NCBI RefSeq assembly: GCF_036898095.1
Contig: NC_090729.1
Location: forward strand, 74,742,416 to 74,806,415
Direction of reading: 5' to 3'
DNA from: Palaemon carinicauda
Lineage: Eukaryota > Arthropoda > Malacostraca > Decapoda > Palaemonidae
DNA length: 64,000 nucleotides
Shown here: one piece after another, positions 11,366 to 21,444 of the stretch
Numbering within the stretch: position 1 is the first letter of the stretch
Layout of the letters: every line of letters starts with the position of its first letter
Made by a program: the position numbers and the translations under genes
Notes under the pieces: model-generated
The model's database searches: none
Seen by the model: only the letters and a program-made list of their open reading frames with translations
What the model was told of the DNA's origin: nothing

Positions 11366-11470
11366 TCAGCTATATATATATATAACTACCAGGTAAGTCA
11401 GATGTTTAAAAAGGATATTTTCATAATAAAATAAATTTTTGAACATACTTGCCTGGTAGTTATATATAGT
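11366..11470. repeat. Internal complementary region of DIRS element I
   Basis: The first half (to about 11403) is the reverse complement of the left end of the element. The second half (about 11405-11470) is the reverse complement of its right end. This is the DIRS1 arrangement thought to let the ends be completed and circularised during replication. It contains CCAG|GTAAGT at about 11389-11398, a perfect match to a splice-donor consensus. Confidence 0.85.
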
Positions 11471-11499
11471 TTAATTCCCACCCTCCTCCCCTCTAGAGA

Positions 11500-11702
11500 C
11501 CTAAGGGCATGGAAGATCTGAGGAATGACTGGAATGGTTCCAGGTACCTGGGTAGAGGGTGCACTGGTGGTACACCTGGCTACCCAATCGGCGATTGCTG
11601 CGAGTTTTGAAATTTTTACCGTGACGTCAGGATCTAAGCTGTATATATAACTACCAAGTAAGTATGTTCAAAAACTTATTTCATTATGAAAATATAATTT
11701 TT
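11500..11702 (+). repeat. Right inverted terminal repeat of DIRS element I
   Basis: Reverse complement of the left repeat at 2263-2440 ('gaatgactggaatggttcc' and 'cccaatcggcgattg'). It ends in the AT-rich block 'TTATGAAAATATAATTTT', which is nearly identical to the right end of element III at 33235-33254, linking the two families. Confidence 0.88.
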
Positions 11703-12011
11703 AAATCGTATCACAAGGGGAAATATACATATTTACACCCTTCCTGTTTGTAATTTTAACCTTTTTCAAGTTATTAAAACTTTAAAAAATTTTAAATGTT
11801 TAATCTATTTATAAGAACAAGTTGATATTAGAAAAAATACAGCATAGTGCACAGAAAGATATGAAAATGGGTGTTAATGCATTTGAATAGGCAAGTTTGT
11901 TTTCTATGGCCCTAATGGAATTATTCTTATGTGTTTTGAAATATGCGATTTTCCATTTATGGGGGTGCCATTTATCGACCAAATTCTCACATAATTCGGG
12001 ACCCTACTGTA
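11703..12011. other. Unassigned AT-rich sequence with a TIR-like end
   Basis: No coding potential is visible. The last 25 bp (about 11988-12012) read '...ataattcgggaccctactgta', which looks like the right terminus of a TA-inserting DNA transposon (CAGTAGGGTCCCG in reverse). No matching left terminus was found, so this is only suggestive. It may be the remainder of the repeat into which DIRS element I inserted. Confidence 0.35.
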
Positions 12012-13093
12012 TACGTCTTTCCACCATTCTGTCTGATGAGGAGGGTACTCAAAATGTTAGAACATAGGTCAACCTCTTAATGACTCTCATAGCTCCGCTA
12101 TGGCATCATGCGGAATGGTTTCCGGTCCTTTCACAAAGCCATAGCTTCGCTATAACTTCATGCTTGGAGACTATCCAGTATCTCCTCACTCATTCAGAGA
12201 GGATTGTCGCAACAAGTTGCAAGCAAGATGTCGGGATAAATGCGGAAATCATCAACAGCAGTCTACCAGGGAAAGTGGAAAGTCTTCTGTGGTTTGTGTT
12301 GTGGAAGGGGTATCTCTTCTCTTGATGCAACCATTCCAGCAATAGTGGAGTTCTTCGTGTATTTGCATGAAGCAATGGGCCTTTCAGTCTTGGTTGTAAA
12401 ATGCTATCGCTCAGCCTTAAGCCTCACCCTTAGACTGAACGGAATGGACATTTCCTCATCGCTAGAACTTTCTTTACTCATACGGAGTTACGAACTTATT
12501 TGTCCTCAGTCGGAAGTGAGACTTCCCCTATGGAATGTGCTCGAGTTCTCAGGTCACTAAAGAGACCTCCCCATGAACCATTACGCTAGGTCTCTCATAC
12601 GACATTGCCCATTCAAGGGGGTGGTGAGAGGTAATGTTCAGCTTCGTCCCTGAGTTTGTAGCCTAGACTTAGAATCTGGAAGTGGCGGATCCCTGGTTCA
12701 ACTCTGTCCGAATTTCAAGTCTCTGCTCTGTAACAGACGATCCTGATCATCCACCCTCGTAATAGGTGAGTCGCCCCTAATAAATAGCGTAGGTTTGTAT
12801 TCCAGTTGTGGAACAAATGGCAAATTCGTAGATAATCATTATTTGTCCTAACGATACAAACCTTTAGCTATTTATACAAACTTGCCCGCCAACCCTATCC
12901 CCCTTGAAGTCCTACCTCCAAGCAAAGTGAGCTAAATCACAGGTGTGTGAGTGCGAACGATAGCAAGCTACCCCCCTACATGGGTAGTTAACCCTTGGTA
13001 AATTTTAATGGCTCTTCCTTTCAGCTTTGCCGAAAGTAATACCCCTATTAAAAAGCTAAAGGTTTGTATAGTTAGGAAAAATACAAATTGTCT
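12012..13093 (+). mobile_element. DIRS family A fragment (copy A1)
   Basis: It starts in the methyltransferase-like/recombinase junction: 'tctgatgaggagggtactca' matches copy A2 at 24758-24777. It runs through part of the recombinase and then the internal complementary region (12786-12860) and right inverted repeat (to about 13093). Gag, RT and RNase H are missing. The recombinase frames at 12080-12560 are broken and the region with the catalytic Arg, His-x-x-Arg and Tyr is largely gone. The right end 'TTAGGAAAAATACAAATT' is shared with other family A copies. Confidence 0.82.
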
Positions 13094-13250
13094 CTGAATT
13101 TGTTGTGTTTCAGGTACTGTAAATATTTTTCATCTAAAAGAAAGGAAATTTATCAAATAGACTACAGACTGAAGGAATACAACAAAAAAGGGGACATAAA
13201 TACACAATGGGACTCCTTTGTAGAAATATATAAAGAAAAAAAAAAAAGAA
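13094..13250 (+). pseudogene. Possible LINE remnant upstream of the CR1-like LINE
   Basis: A short open stretch reads KRKEIYQIDYRLKEYNKKG and QWDSFVEIYKE. Charged text of this kind lies between endonuclease and RT in CR1-like LINEs. The next recognisable part of such a LINE starts at 17599, so the two may be one element separated by DIRS family C. Evidence is weak: no motif is diagnostic. Confidence 0.3.
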
Positions 13251-13261
13251 AAATGTATGCC

Positions 13262-13990
13262 GCTCAGGCAAACTCCTACCGGGTCTCAAGACCCAGAAGA
13301 AGTTCTACATGCTGGACGGTCAGCATTCAGGGCCCCGTGCCGTAGAAGAAGTGGTCGTTACACTAAGCCAAGGCAACTCGGACGAACGTAGCCTTAGCGC
13401 GCCGGTGGTTTTCTCTCCAGCAAAGGCCTCCATGATGGAGGTCATCGCACAGGACGTCGTGAACATCGCCTCTTGGCTGGATTGGTGGGCCTGTACGCTG
13501 GCGGACTCTCAGATCTCATACGACCTCGCAGTGCCAGACAATCAGACTCTTCTGAAAGAATTGATCTGACACACCAGTCCGTTACCCAGACTACCAACTG
13601 GGTTCTTAGGAGAAGGGACACTATCCTAAGCAGACTTTCCCGCAGGCTCCTCGAGCGAGAGGCAAAGTTCCCTAGAAACTCTCCCATCTGGGCCAAGACG
13701 ATGTTCCCTCTCCAGACGGTAGCAGAGACGATGGAGAGAGTCAGCAGATTGAAGGTGCCAGCCGAGCCAAGGCAGCAGTTGCCAAGGCGGGCCTTTGTGA
13801 GGAGACCTCCGGCGGACGGGGCCTACCCGCTTCCGCCCCCAGCTAGGCAAGGAGCATCCACCTCTTCATGGCACCAGCCTCTGCAGCCCTCCAGGGGGAA
13901 TGGTGCTCAACCCCAAACCTCCTATAGACCTAAGTTCTCCGGGTCAAGGAGAAGCCGGTCAAACCTCCTTCATAGAAGGAGATAGGGAGA
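13262..13990 (+). pseudogene. DIRS family C Gag, C-terminal part
   Basis: Two overlapping frames carry Gag-like text: ASMMEVIAQDVVNIASWLDW (about 13430) and then RRDTILSRLSRRLLEREAKF (about 13610), followed by a proline/arginine-rich tail (RRAFVRRPPADGAYPLPPPA). The basic, low-complexity tail just ahead of RT matches the other DIRS Gags here. The N-terminal Cys-rich domain is missing because the element is 5'-truncated. A frameshift near 13560 separates the two parts. Confidence 0.65.
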
Positions 13991-14018
13991 GGCGCCCCTA
14001 CACCTTCCGACACCCCTG

Positions 14019-14984
14019 GTGGGTGGATGCCTCAAACAATTTTGGCAAGCATGGCGGGACAAAGGGGTGGACCCGTGGATGGTTACTGTTCTCAGGGAGG
14101 GATACAGGATTCCCTTCCTGTTAGAGCCGTCCCCGCTGATCCCCGATCACCGAGAGGTATGGTTAGCTCCCAACGACTCAGAGAAGAAGGCAGCTCTACA
14201 GGCAGAGGTGGAAGTTATGCTGGAGGAAAGAGCCCTGCAACCCGTGCACGAGCCGTCACCGGGATTCTACAGCAGACTCTTCCTCGTGGAGAAAGCGACA
14301 GGAGGTTGGAGACCAGTAATCGACCTCTCAGCTTTGAACAAATTCATCAAGAAGACGCCCTTCAAGATGGACACACCGAAGTCTGTTCTGGCAGCCGTGA
14401 TAGAAGGGGATTTCACTATGTCCCTGGATCTCAAGGATGCTTACTTCCAGGTTCCCGTTCACCCCTCCAGCAGGAAGTTTCTCAGGGTAAAGTGGGGCCC
14501 CCAGACTCTTCAATTCAGGACCCTCTGCTTCGGTCTGTCGACAGCCCCTCAAGTCTTCACTAGAGTCTTCGCCCTGGTCTCGACCTGGGCACACAAGCAA
14601 GGCATCAGACTGATAAGGTACCTCGACGACTGGTTGTTGCTTTCAGCCTCAGAGGTAATCTTGAAAGAACAAGGGAGTCAACTGATCAATTTCTACAAAG
14701 AACTTGGGATAACCATCAATTTCGGGAAATCCCATCTGGTTTCCACCACCAGGATGACTTACCTGGGGATGGTGTTAGATTCCCGGCTGGTGAGAGCCTT
14801 CCCGTCCCAGGAGAGACTAGATAACCTGGACCTGGTGATCCGCCCGTTCCTGGCCGGTGCCTCAAGGAAAGCGAAGGATTGGCAGAGATTAGTAGGTCAC
14901 TTGGTCTCATTAGAGAAGTTGGTTCCACAGGGCAGGCTCAAACTCAGACCAGTTCAGTGGAACCTGAAGGACCTCTGGTCATAG
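14019..14984 (+). CDS. Reverse transcriptase of DIRS family C (intact 321-codon frame)
   Basis: The best-preserved RT in the window: one uninterrupted frame. In order: GGCLKQFWQAWRDKGVDPW near the start, GFYSRLFLVEKATGGWRPVI (about residue 85), LDLKDAYFQVPVHPSSRKFL (catalytic Asp block, about residue 145), RTLCFGLSTAPQVFTRVF, then IRYLDDWLLL (YxDD catalytic pair, about residue 205), TYLGMVLDSR and a connection region (WQRLVGHLVSLEKLVPQGR). It converts element RNA to DNA. RNase H continues in another frame from about 14985, so a small indel separates the two domains. The Met at 14019 is only the first in frame; the true polyprotein probably started earlier. Confidence 0.93.
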   Translation: MGGCLKQFWQAWRDKGVDPWMVTVLREGYRIPFLLEPSPLIPDHREVWLAPNDSEKKAALQAEVEVMLEERALQPVHEPSPGFYSRLFLVEKATGGWRPVIDLSALNKFIKKTPFKMDTPKSVLAAVIEGDFTMSLDLKDAYFQVPVHPSSRKFLRVKWGPQTLQFRTLCFGLSTAPQVFTRVFALVSTWAHKQGIRLIRYLDDWLLLSASEVILKEQGSQLINFYKELGITINFGKSHLVSTTRMTYLGMVLDSRLVRAFPSQERLDNLDLVIRPFLAGASRKAKDWQRLVGHLVSLEKLVPQGRLKLRPVQWNLKDLWS

Positions 14985-15460
14985 GGAAGCTCCCCAAAGA
15001 AGATAATCCCGGTGTCACTTCCCTCCAAAGAAGCTCTCCTCTGGTGGTCCGACAGGAGGAATACGTTGAAAGGGATTCCGTTCGGCTCCCCTCCCCCGAA
15101 GATACTGCTCTTCACGGACTCATCGAAGGAAGTGTGGGGAGCGCATCTCCTCGAGGAAACAGCATAGGGGAAATGGTCATTGGAGGAAAAGGCCCAGCAC
15201 ATCAATCTTCTGGAGCTCATGGCAGTGCAGAGGGCATTGATAACCTTCGTCCGCCTCGTTCAAGGGAACTCGGTAGTCCTCATGTGCGACAACGCCATGG
15301 TAGTAGCGCACATCAAGAAACAAGGAGGGCTAAGATCAAGGGATTTGTGCGATCTCACAGCTCGGGACCTAGAATGGGCCGAAAGGAACGACATTCTCCT
15401 ATCGGCCAGATTCATCCCCGGAAAGAGGAACGTCTGGCGGACGGGCTAAGCAGGAAAGGC
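14985..15460 (+). pseudogene. RNase H domain of DIRS family C
   Basis: The frame at 15180-15449 reads EEKAQHINLLELMAVQRALI (catalytic Glu), VVLMCDNAMVVAHIKKQGG (Asp) and ARFIPGKRNVWRTGLSRKGQ. The last part normally has N-V-x-A-D; the Asp position here is altered. The first catalytic Asp block (FTDSSKEVWGAHL) is at about 15110-15160 in the same reading sense. Domain order is conserved with the other copies. Confidence 0.82.
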
Positions 15461-15850
15461 CAAATAGTGGGATCAGAGTGGTCCCGTCACCCCCAAGTGG
15501 CACAGGAAGTCCTCCGTCGTTGGGGCTCCCCAGTGATAGACTTGTTCGCCACAAGACGAAACGCGAAGCTCCCCGTGTTCTGCTCCCCAATACTGGATCC
15601 GACAGCAGCCTTCCAGCACCCTTGGGACAACCTCGACGTATAAGCCTTTTCCCCCTTCGGGATGATCAGACAGGTGCTCAACAGGTTAAGACAGTCAAAG
15701 TCCAAAGAGATTACTTTGGTAGCGCCCTGGTGGCCGGAGAGGGAGTGGTTTGTGGATCTGCAGGACCTAGCCATTCTCCCGCCGTGGCCCTTACCAGTAA
15801 GAGGAGACCTGCTAAGTCAACCACACTTCCAAAAGGTGCATGAAAACCCT
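15461..15850 (+). pseudogene. Methyltransferase-like domain of DIRS family C
   Basis: Carries VIDLFATRRNAKLPVFCSPI near 15530-15590, then DNLDV, a stop codon where Tyr is expected (before AFSPFGMIRQVLNRL), and ITLVAPWWPEREWF near 15710-15750. The PPF block is AFSPF here. Same position and motif order as in elements I, A2 and III. Confidence 0.6.
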
Positions 15851-15854
15851 CAAG

Positions 15855-16910
15855 GGGTGAGGCTTCAAGGTTATCAAGCGGTTGCTAAGGAAGGAAGGGT
15901 TCTCGGACAAAACAGCGGATAGGATGTCGGGGTACCTGCGGAGGTCCTCTTGTGTTGTGTACCAAGCTAAATGGGCAACCTTTGTCAAATGGTGTGCCAC
16001 TCAGAACCTTTGGCCCTTGGACGTTTCGGTCCACAACATCGCAGACTTCCTGGTACACTTGAGGGATGATCTAGGGTTCTCCATCCCAGCCATCAATGGG
16101 GGTTCGAGCAGCATTAGGACAGGTGTTCCAACTTAAGATCATCAATCTAGGGACCTCGCGTCACATCTCGATGCTCATCAGGAGTTTTGAGCAAACTTGT
16201 GATCCCTGCACCTCAAGGGTTCCCCAGTGGGATGTGGCCAAAGTCCTCAAGGTCCTTTAGCGGCCTCCCTACGAACCTCTAAAGGATGTTTTAGACAAAG
16301 ATCTCACCCTCAAAGCCATCTTCCTACTAGCCCTGGCCTCAGCGAAACGAGTGAGCGAGCTTCACGGCCTGTCATTCGAGGTATCCCACTCGAAAGGGTG
16401 GAAGGACATGACTTTTAAGTTCTTGCCGGAGTTCGTAGCAAAGACCCAGAACCCTGCAATTGCGGACCCGAGGTTTGAAGAGTTCTCAATTCCGGCTATT
16501 CCACGCTCGGATAACCCTAGTGACCTCCTCTTGTGTCCCGTAAGGACCATCAGGAAGTACCTTAGTAGGACGGCCAAACTCAGACCGGTGGTGAAGAGTT
16601 TTGTTTGTATCCACAGGCTTGGTCAAGAAGGCAGTTTTCAAACACACCATATCCTTCTGGCTGAGACAGGTCATAAGGAGGGCCTATGAGAATGAGGGCT
16701 CCACGGAGCCTGGTACCCCAAGACCTCATGATATTAGAGGCCTTAGCACCTCCTTAGCGTTTGGCACCAACATGGCGGTAAGCCAATTCTTACGGGCGTG
16801 CACTTAGGCTAGGCAGTCCACGTTTACAGCCCACTACCTCAAGGACTATACAAGGAAGTCCTTGGATACCTTCTCCATCGAGCCAGTCATTGCGGCCATG
16901 CAACAAGTTT
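15855..16910 (+). pseudogene. Tyrosine recombinase of DIRS family C
   Basis: Core-binding part: DRMSGYLRRSSCVVYQAKWA (about 15925) and HNIADFLVHLRDDLGFSI (about 16035). Catalytic part: LALASAKRVSELHGLSFEV (first Arg, about 16345), PHDIRGLSTSLAF (His-x-x-Arg, about 16725) and FTAHYLKD (catalytic Tyr, about 16835). Stops at about 16258 and 16805 and shifts near 16110 and 16620 break it, but all catalytic residues can still be read. Confidence 0.87.
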
Positions 16911-17224
16911 AGTAGTTTGGGCCCCCGGTTAGCCGTGGGAAATAATCGTAAGCGACACAAGTTCCTCCTTACTTCCTTGCTAACCTCTATCCTTTTCCCG
17001 AGACCCCACCCCCCTTTTTTCCCCATCCCTACATGAGAGATGGGACGTTAGAACACATCAAGTATGGATTTTGAATAAAAGGTGAGTTGTACATAAGGTA
17101 GACTTTTGCGTGCTTTTCCCCTACTCTCCTGCCTCCCCCTAGGAGTCCCAGAACTAGCCCCCTATCTAGTTCAAGGGCCCCAGCGAGTCTCGAACATTTC
17201 AATCTGTAAGCTACTCCCTCCTCC

Positions 17225-17598
17225 TAAAGTATAAGTCTCCTAAGAAAGTAGTTCGAGGTAAGTATTCTGTGTTGGAACAAATAACAAATTTTAAGTAATT
17301 TGTATTTTTGCTAACATACTTACCTCGAACTACTTTCGGGTAATGGCCCTCCCATCCTGCCCCGAATATCTTCTGGAGTTCGAGGAAGACTTAAAACATA
17401 AACTTAATGGTTGGAAAGCATGTCCACCCGCGTGACCTGCGTCGCTCCTGGGCGTGTATCCCTTCGCCCTTGAGAGGCAGCGGAGAGGGGGGCAACTACG
17501 CAAAATTCTTGGTCGGTGATTGAGAGATCCCCAGACTCTCCTAAGAAAGTAGTTCGAGGTAAGTATGTTAGGAAAAATACAAATTACTCAAGATTTGT
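17225..17598 (+). repeat. Internal complementary region and right terminal repeat of DIRS family C
   Basis: The motif 'cctaagaaagtagttcgagg' occurs at about 17239, inverted at about 17316-17336 ('cctcgaactacttt'), and direct again at about 17540. Each forward copy is followed by GTAAGT. The inverted copy joined to 'AATTTGTATTTTT' defines the right end as ...TTAGGAAAAATACAAATT..., which is present at 17569-17586. Between lies about 190 bp of GC-rich repeat. Confidence 0.82.
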
Positions 17599-18778
17599 GA
17601 TTTCACAACTTTATTCACTAGGGAAGAATCAACACCCCTGAACCAGCTATCAAATATGAAGGGCCTCAACCATTAAATAGAATCACTTTTACAATGGATG
17701 ATGTCAAAAAGAAAATAATAGGACTAAGTCTATGCCACCAGACCCAGATTATATTCATCCAAGAGAGATTATAGAACTGGAATGAGAGAGAACCTCACAC
17801 TTACAAAGTGATCCTGAAGACAGCCAACAAAAGAAAGGCACCACAAGGATGGAAACTAGGCAATAGGCCTCCTATCTACAAGAAGGGGCCAAATGAAGAA
17901 CGTGGCAACTACAAACCAGTATGTCTAACTTCGGTGTCATGCAAAATTTTTTGGTGAATTATTGTAGATTCAATAGCAGAACAATGGTAGAAAAACAATC
18001 TTTTGATAGACAGCCAACATGGTTTTAGACGAAACAGATCATGTGTGACAAATATTTTGGAATTTTTCCACATGTTTAGAATTTATGACAAAAACAGGGC
18101 AATAGACATCATATACATAAGACTTTCAAAAGGCTTTTGACAAAGTTCCTCTTAGAAATTTAATGGTCAAAATTAGATCACTAGGTATCATTGACGAGCC
18201 AGCTGAGTGGATCGAGGATTGGCTAACAAACAGAAAACATCGAGTTGTAATCGATGGAATAGCTTCAGAGTGGGCAGCTTTTACAAGCAGAGTACCTTAA
18301 GGATCTGTCCTAGGACCATTGATATTTCTGATCTACATTAACGATATAGGGTTAGAATTACTAGTAGAAAAGCCAAATTTGCCGACGATACTAAATTAGG
18401 CATTAATGCTGCAAACTCAAAGACTTAGAAGCCCTAAGGGAGGATCTAATGAAGCTAGGAGAATGGTCTCGAAAAGGGCAAATGACTTTCGACTGTTGTA
18501 AATGTAAAGTCAAGCACATAGGTTATAGTAACCCACAGTCAGATTATTCATTGCTGAGTAACGAACTAGAAAGGGTGTACCAGGAGGAAGATCTCGGTAT
18601 TATTATCAGCAGGAATTTGAAGTTTACCAAACTGAGCATAAAAGCTGAAAAGAAAGCAAAAACTAATAGGTTACATAAAGAGACAATTCAAATACAGAAA
18701 CAAAGACACTGTACTACAGCTGCACACATCACTAGTAAGACCCCATCTAGAATACGAAGTCCAATTCTGGGCTCAAAG
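17599..18778 (+). pseudogene. CR1-like LINE reverse transcriptase, part 1
   Basis: A heavily mutated non-LTR RT. Recognisable blocks are FTMDDVKKKI (about 17690), the KAFDK-like region (about 18130), LGIIDEPAEWIEDWLTNRK-type text (about 18185-18235), SRVP-stop-GSVLGP followed by LIFLIYINDI (about 18283-18345) and KFADDTK (catalytic F-A-D-D box, about 18372). The later frame at 18449-18790 continues (LMKLGEWSRKGQMTF, ERVYQEEDLGIIIS). The KFADDTKL box and the order fit CR1-type LINEs; the clade is not certain. Sequence stops at 18778 inside an EYxVQFWA block and resumes at 33534 beyond two nested DIRS elements. Confidence 0.8.
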
Positions 18779-19020
18779 TTTGTTCCGTAACTGGAACACA
18801 AACCACGCTATTCAATAGGGGTATTACTTATGGCATAGCTGAAATGATGAGCCATTAATTTTTAATGAGGGTTTACTACCCACACCGCTAGTTAGCGGGG
18901 GTAGGGAGGGTAGCTTGCTACTGCTCCCCCTCACACACCTGTAATTGACCTCACTTTGCTCTTGGCTCGGATGGTGGTCGGACGTGTCCACTCTCATCCT
19001 CACCGTCATATTGGCAGCCA
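18779..19020 (+). repeat. Left inverted terminal repeat of DIRS A2
   Basis: Shares 'gagccattaatttttaatgagggtttactacccacaccgctagttagcg'-type sequence with the right repeat at 33310-33480 in inverted orientation (reading 'taactagcggtgtgggtag' there). The outermost 40 bp recur inverted at 26517-26556. Confidence 0.85.
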
Positions 19021-19055
19021 TTAACGCTTTTTGTTCTTTCTTTTTCTAGATTACT

Positions 19056-19735
19056 GTGTATGTGAAGTTGGTCTCTGCGCCCATGCGCACCTGCCCTGGT
19101 CTTCCCGACCGCCCCTGTGGAATATTCATGTCAGCGGTCAAGACCGATCCTCACGCCCTTTGCCCTTCTTGTTGGGGCCAACGGTGTGATAGTGTCAACA
19201 AGTGTAGCGAGTGTAGAGAGGTTTTCGCGACGGGAGAAGAAGTCCAAGCGGGATGTTTCTCCTTCGGAGATTGCTTCGAAGGAAAAAAAGACCCAAGGCC
19301 TCTTCTTCTGTTGCCCAAACCTCCTCCGAAGCTCCTACTCTGTCGGTCTCTTTCGAGAGACCATCGAGTAGTAGCGTAGACCGAATTATTTCTGTTCAAT
19401 CTCGGGTCTGGAGAGATGACGTTGCTTCCCCTAGCGAAGCAGCTCCACCTCTCCCCCCGGGGGAGGCCGTGTCACTAACTTCCCTCTTTCAGATTTGGTC
19501 CTCCTTGGGGCTCACGTGTTCGCTCTCCAAGGAGGTTTTGCTTGATTATATCCGCCGGGGTGCTGCTGTCAAGCAATCGTCGTCACCGTCAGAGGTAGAT
19601 CCCCTGACTCTTGTCAATGTTGTTGTGTCAGAGGTTTCCCATGCAGCATCACCCATCTCCTCTGCCACTCCAGACTCTACGGTAGTTGACAGCTTAGTTC
19701 CCCCTTTCCTGACCATCCTTCGAGGGGGAAACTAA
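19056..19735 (+). pseudogene. DIRS A2 Gag, N-terminal part with Cys-rich domain
   Basis: The frame from 19056 reads CPGLPDRPCG, then DPHALCPSCWGQRC and NKCSECREVFATGEE. The spacing of Cys residues (C-x6-C ... DPHxLCxxCxGxxC ... CxEC) matches element III Gag (DPHDFCVKYGGKSC, NRCNEC), so this is a conserved putative zinc-binding Gag module. The reading moves to the frame starting at 19253 (LLRRKKRPKASSSV, then SLTSLFQIWSSLGLTCSLSK) after a small indel. No function beyond structural/nucleic-acid binding can be claimed. Confidence 0.75.
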
Positions 19736-20847
19736 GTTTATCATCAGTCTCTCCTGCTAGTGTTTCTCTCCCTCGGGGCAGTTCACTTACAGAGACTACT
19801 CTTCGGAGGACTGCTGACTGTCAGCTTGCTGATCCAACGGTCGCCAGAGGGCGCATCCGTCGGAAGGCTCGTCGGAACTCTCTCCATCCTCTTTGCCATA
19901 GAGGACTTCCTTCACCTGCGGTGAGGAGGCGCCTCTTTGGTTCAACGTCGTCTATGCATTCCCCCGCAGAGGAGCCTTTAGAATGATCTTACGTCACTGC
20001 ACCAGCATCGATCTTGGACCTCTCTGCAGGCCCTTTTAAAGGACACGTCGACCTTCCACCCTACAGACCTGCCGACCTTCCATCGCCGTTCCTGCGTGGG
20101 CCTAACAAGGCTCCACTTGAAAGCGCTATGCAACCTGACCAGCACTCATTAGTAGCTTGTCAGGCCCCATCACTACAGAGTGCCACTCTTCTTGCTCGCC
20201 CCAATACAGGGCAACAACCTAAAGCACTTATGCGCCAGCATGCGCCTATGTGCCCACAGGAGCAGAGCTCAACCACGCGCCATGCGCGCCAACATGTGCA
20301 CACGGGCCAACGATATCCTGTGCGCTAGGGCTCTCCTGCACTGACGTGCCCACGCGCCCTGTGCCTAGGCGCCAAGGATCTCCTACACGCCAGCGCCCAC
20401 CTGCACCAGTGCTCTCCCGCGCCCCAAGATGCGCGCCCTACATCACGCTCTCCTGAGCGCCATATTGCGCGCAACATTGTCCTGCACGCAAGTTCATAGA
20501 TGAGACAACAGCCATGTTGCCCTCACCCGCGCGCCATCCCTTACCAACGCGCCAGCACTCACCTGCGCGCCAGCCTTCTGTGTGCACTCAAAAAGATACG
20601 TGCACACTCGCCATCCATCTCCTAAGGATGAGCGCCAACATTCTCCCGCGCTCACGTGAGCCCATCATGACTCTACTGCGCACCCGCACGCTAGGGGACA
20701 TTCTCCTGCGCGCGCGTGCCCCAAGTCTTTGGCAGACGCGCGCGAACACACTCCTGCTCACACATCGTGATTTTCCTGCGTGCCCGTGCGAATATTCTCC
20801 CGCACGCGCCATCAGTCTCCTGCACGCGAGCACCAATATTCTCCCTC
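19736..20847 (+). pseudogene. DIRS A2 Gag, low-complexity middle region
   Basis: GC-rich sequence with scattered 'gcgcgcca' and 'ctcctgcgcgc' words, coding in different frames for Pro/Ala/Arg/His-rich text. The segment around 19830-19960 (RIRRKARRNSLHPL, then RGLPSP) has a counterpart in copy A4 around 44600-44680 (RLRRKAHHPLRRKGLPSP). It behaves as a rapidly changing Gag linker. No domain recognised. Confidence 0.5.
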
Positions 20848-21360
20848 GCACAAGCGCCAGTGTTCTCCCTCCCTCGCGTGAGCGCCGGTGTTCTCCCTCC
20901 CTCGCGCGAGCACCAGTGTTCTCCCTCCCTCCCTCGCGCGAGCGCCAGTGTTCTCCCTCCCTCGCGCGAGCCCCCAGTGTTCTCCCTCCCTCGCGCGAGC
21001 CCCCAGTGTTCTCCCTCCCTCCCTCGCGCGAGCCCCCCAGTGTTCTCCCTCCCTCGCGCGAGCCCCCCAGTGTTCTCCCTCCCTCGCGCGAGCCCCCTAG
21101 GGCTCTCCCTCCCTCGCGCGAGCCCCCCAGGGCTCTCCCTCCCTCGCGCGAGCCCCCCAGGGCTCTCCCTCCCTCGCGCGAGCCCCCCAGGGCTCTCCCT
21201 CCCTCGCGCGAGCCCCCCAGGGCTCTCCCTCCCTCGCGCGAGCCCCCCAGGGCTCTCCCTCCCTCGCGCGAGCCCCCCAGGGCTCTCCCTCCCTCGCGCG
21301 AGCCCCCCAGGGCTCTCCCTCCCTCGCGCGAGCCCCCAGGGCTCTCCCTCCCTCCCTCGC
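20848..21360 (+). repeat. 30-bp tandem array with CTCGCGCGAG palindrome (DIRS A2)
   Basis: About 17 units; from 21080 to 21330 they are almost exact 30-mers of CTCTCCCTCCCTCGCGCGAG followed by CCCCCCAGGG. Each unit contains the perfect 10-bp palindrome CTCGCGCGAG. The first units are more variable (agcaccagtgtt, agcgccagtgtt). As 30 is divisible by 3 several frames stay open in both directions; in one sense the unit reads PPSREPPRAL. It sits in the Gag linker, the same position as the arrays of elements I, A4 and D. Confidence 0.95.
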
Positions 21361-21444
21361 GAGCCTGCGCATCACAAGTAACGACATCCGGCAAGGTCGC
21401 CATCGCCTCATTTCCCTCCCCGCAAGCGCATACCACCGCACATT

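Larger units (their letters stand above)
2263..11702 (+). mobile_element. DIRS1-type retrotransposon, element I (with nested insertions)
   Basis: The element is bounded by inverted terminal repeats: 2283-2428 is the reverse complement of about 11506-11660, including the motif CAATCGCCGATTGGG and its complement. It carries the DIRS set in order: Gag remnants, RT, RNase H, methyltransferase-like domain, tyrosine recombinase, then an internal complementary region at 11366-11470. No integrase and no direct LTRs are seen. Two younger insertions interrupt its 5' part: a piggyBac-like MITE and a Tigger transposon. Several frameshifts make it inactive. Outer ends are placed from the junction predicted by the internal complementary region and are accurate to a few bases. 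Confidence 0.9.
13251..17598 (+). mobile_element. DIRS family C retrotransposon, 5'-truncated
   Basis: It carries the late part of Gag, RT, RNase H, methyltransferase-like domain, recombinase, internal complementary region (17225-17345) and right terminal repeat (to about 17598). The left inverted repeat predicted from the internal complementary region (starting ATTTGTTCCAACACAGAAT) is absent, so the 5' end was lost on insertion or deleted. GC content is clearly higher than the flanks. It appears younger than the LINE it interrupts. Confidence 0.88.

Noticed and set aside
12988..13120. Possible host exon starting after 'tgtgtttcag' at 13113
   Set aside because: The AG lies just beyond a DIRS A1 end, and the following text resembles a LINE linker, not a known exon; it does not match PSMA6.
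20588..21441. Long open frames on both strands over the 30-bp array (for example Gly/Arg-rich frame on the minus strand)
   Set aside because: The unit length is a multiple of 3 and contains no stop in several frames, so openness is a property of the repeat and not evidence of extra genes.
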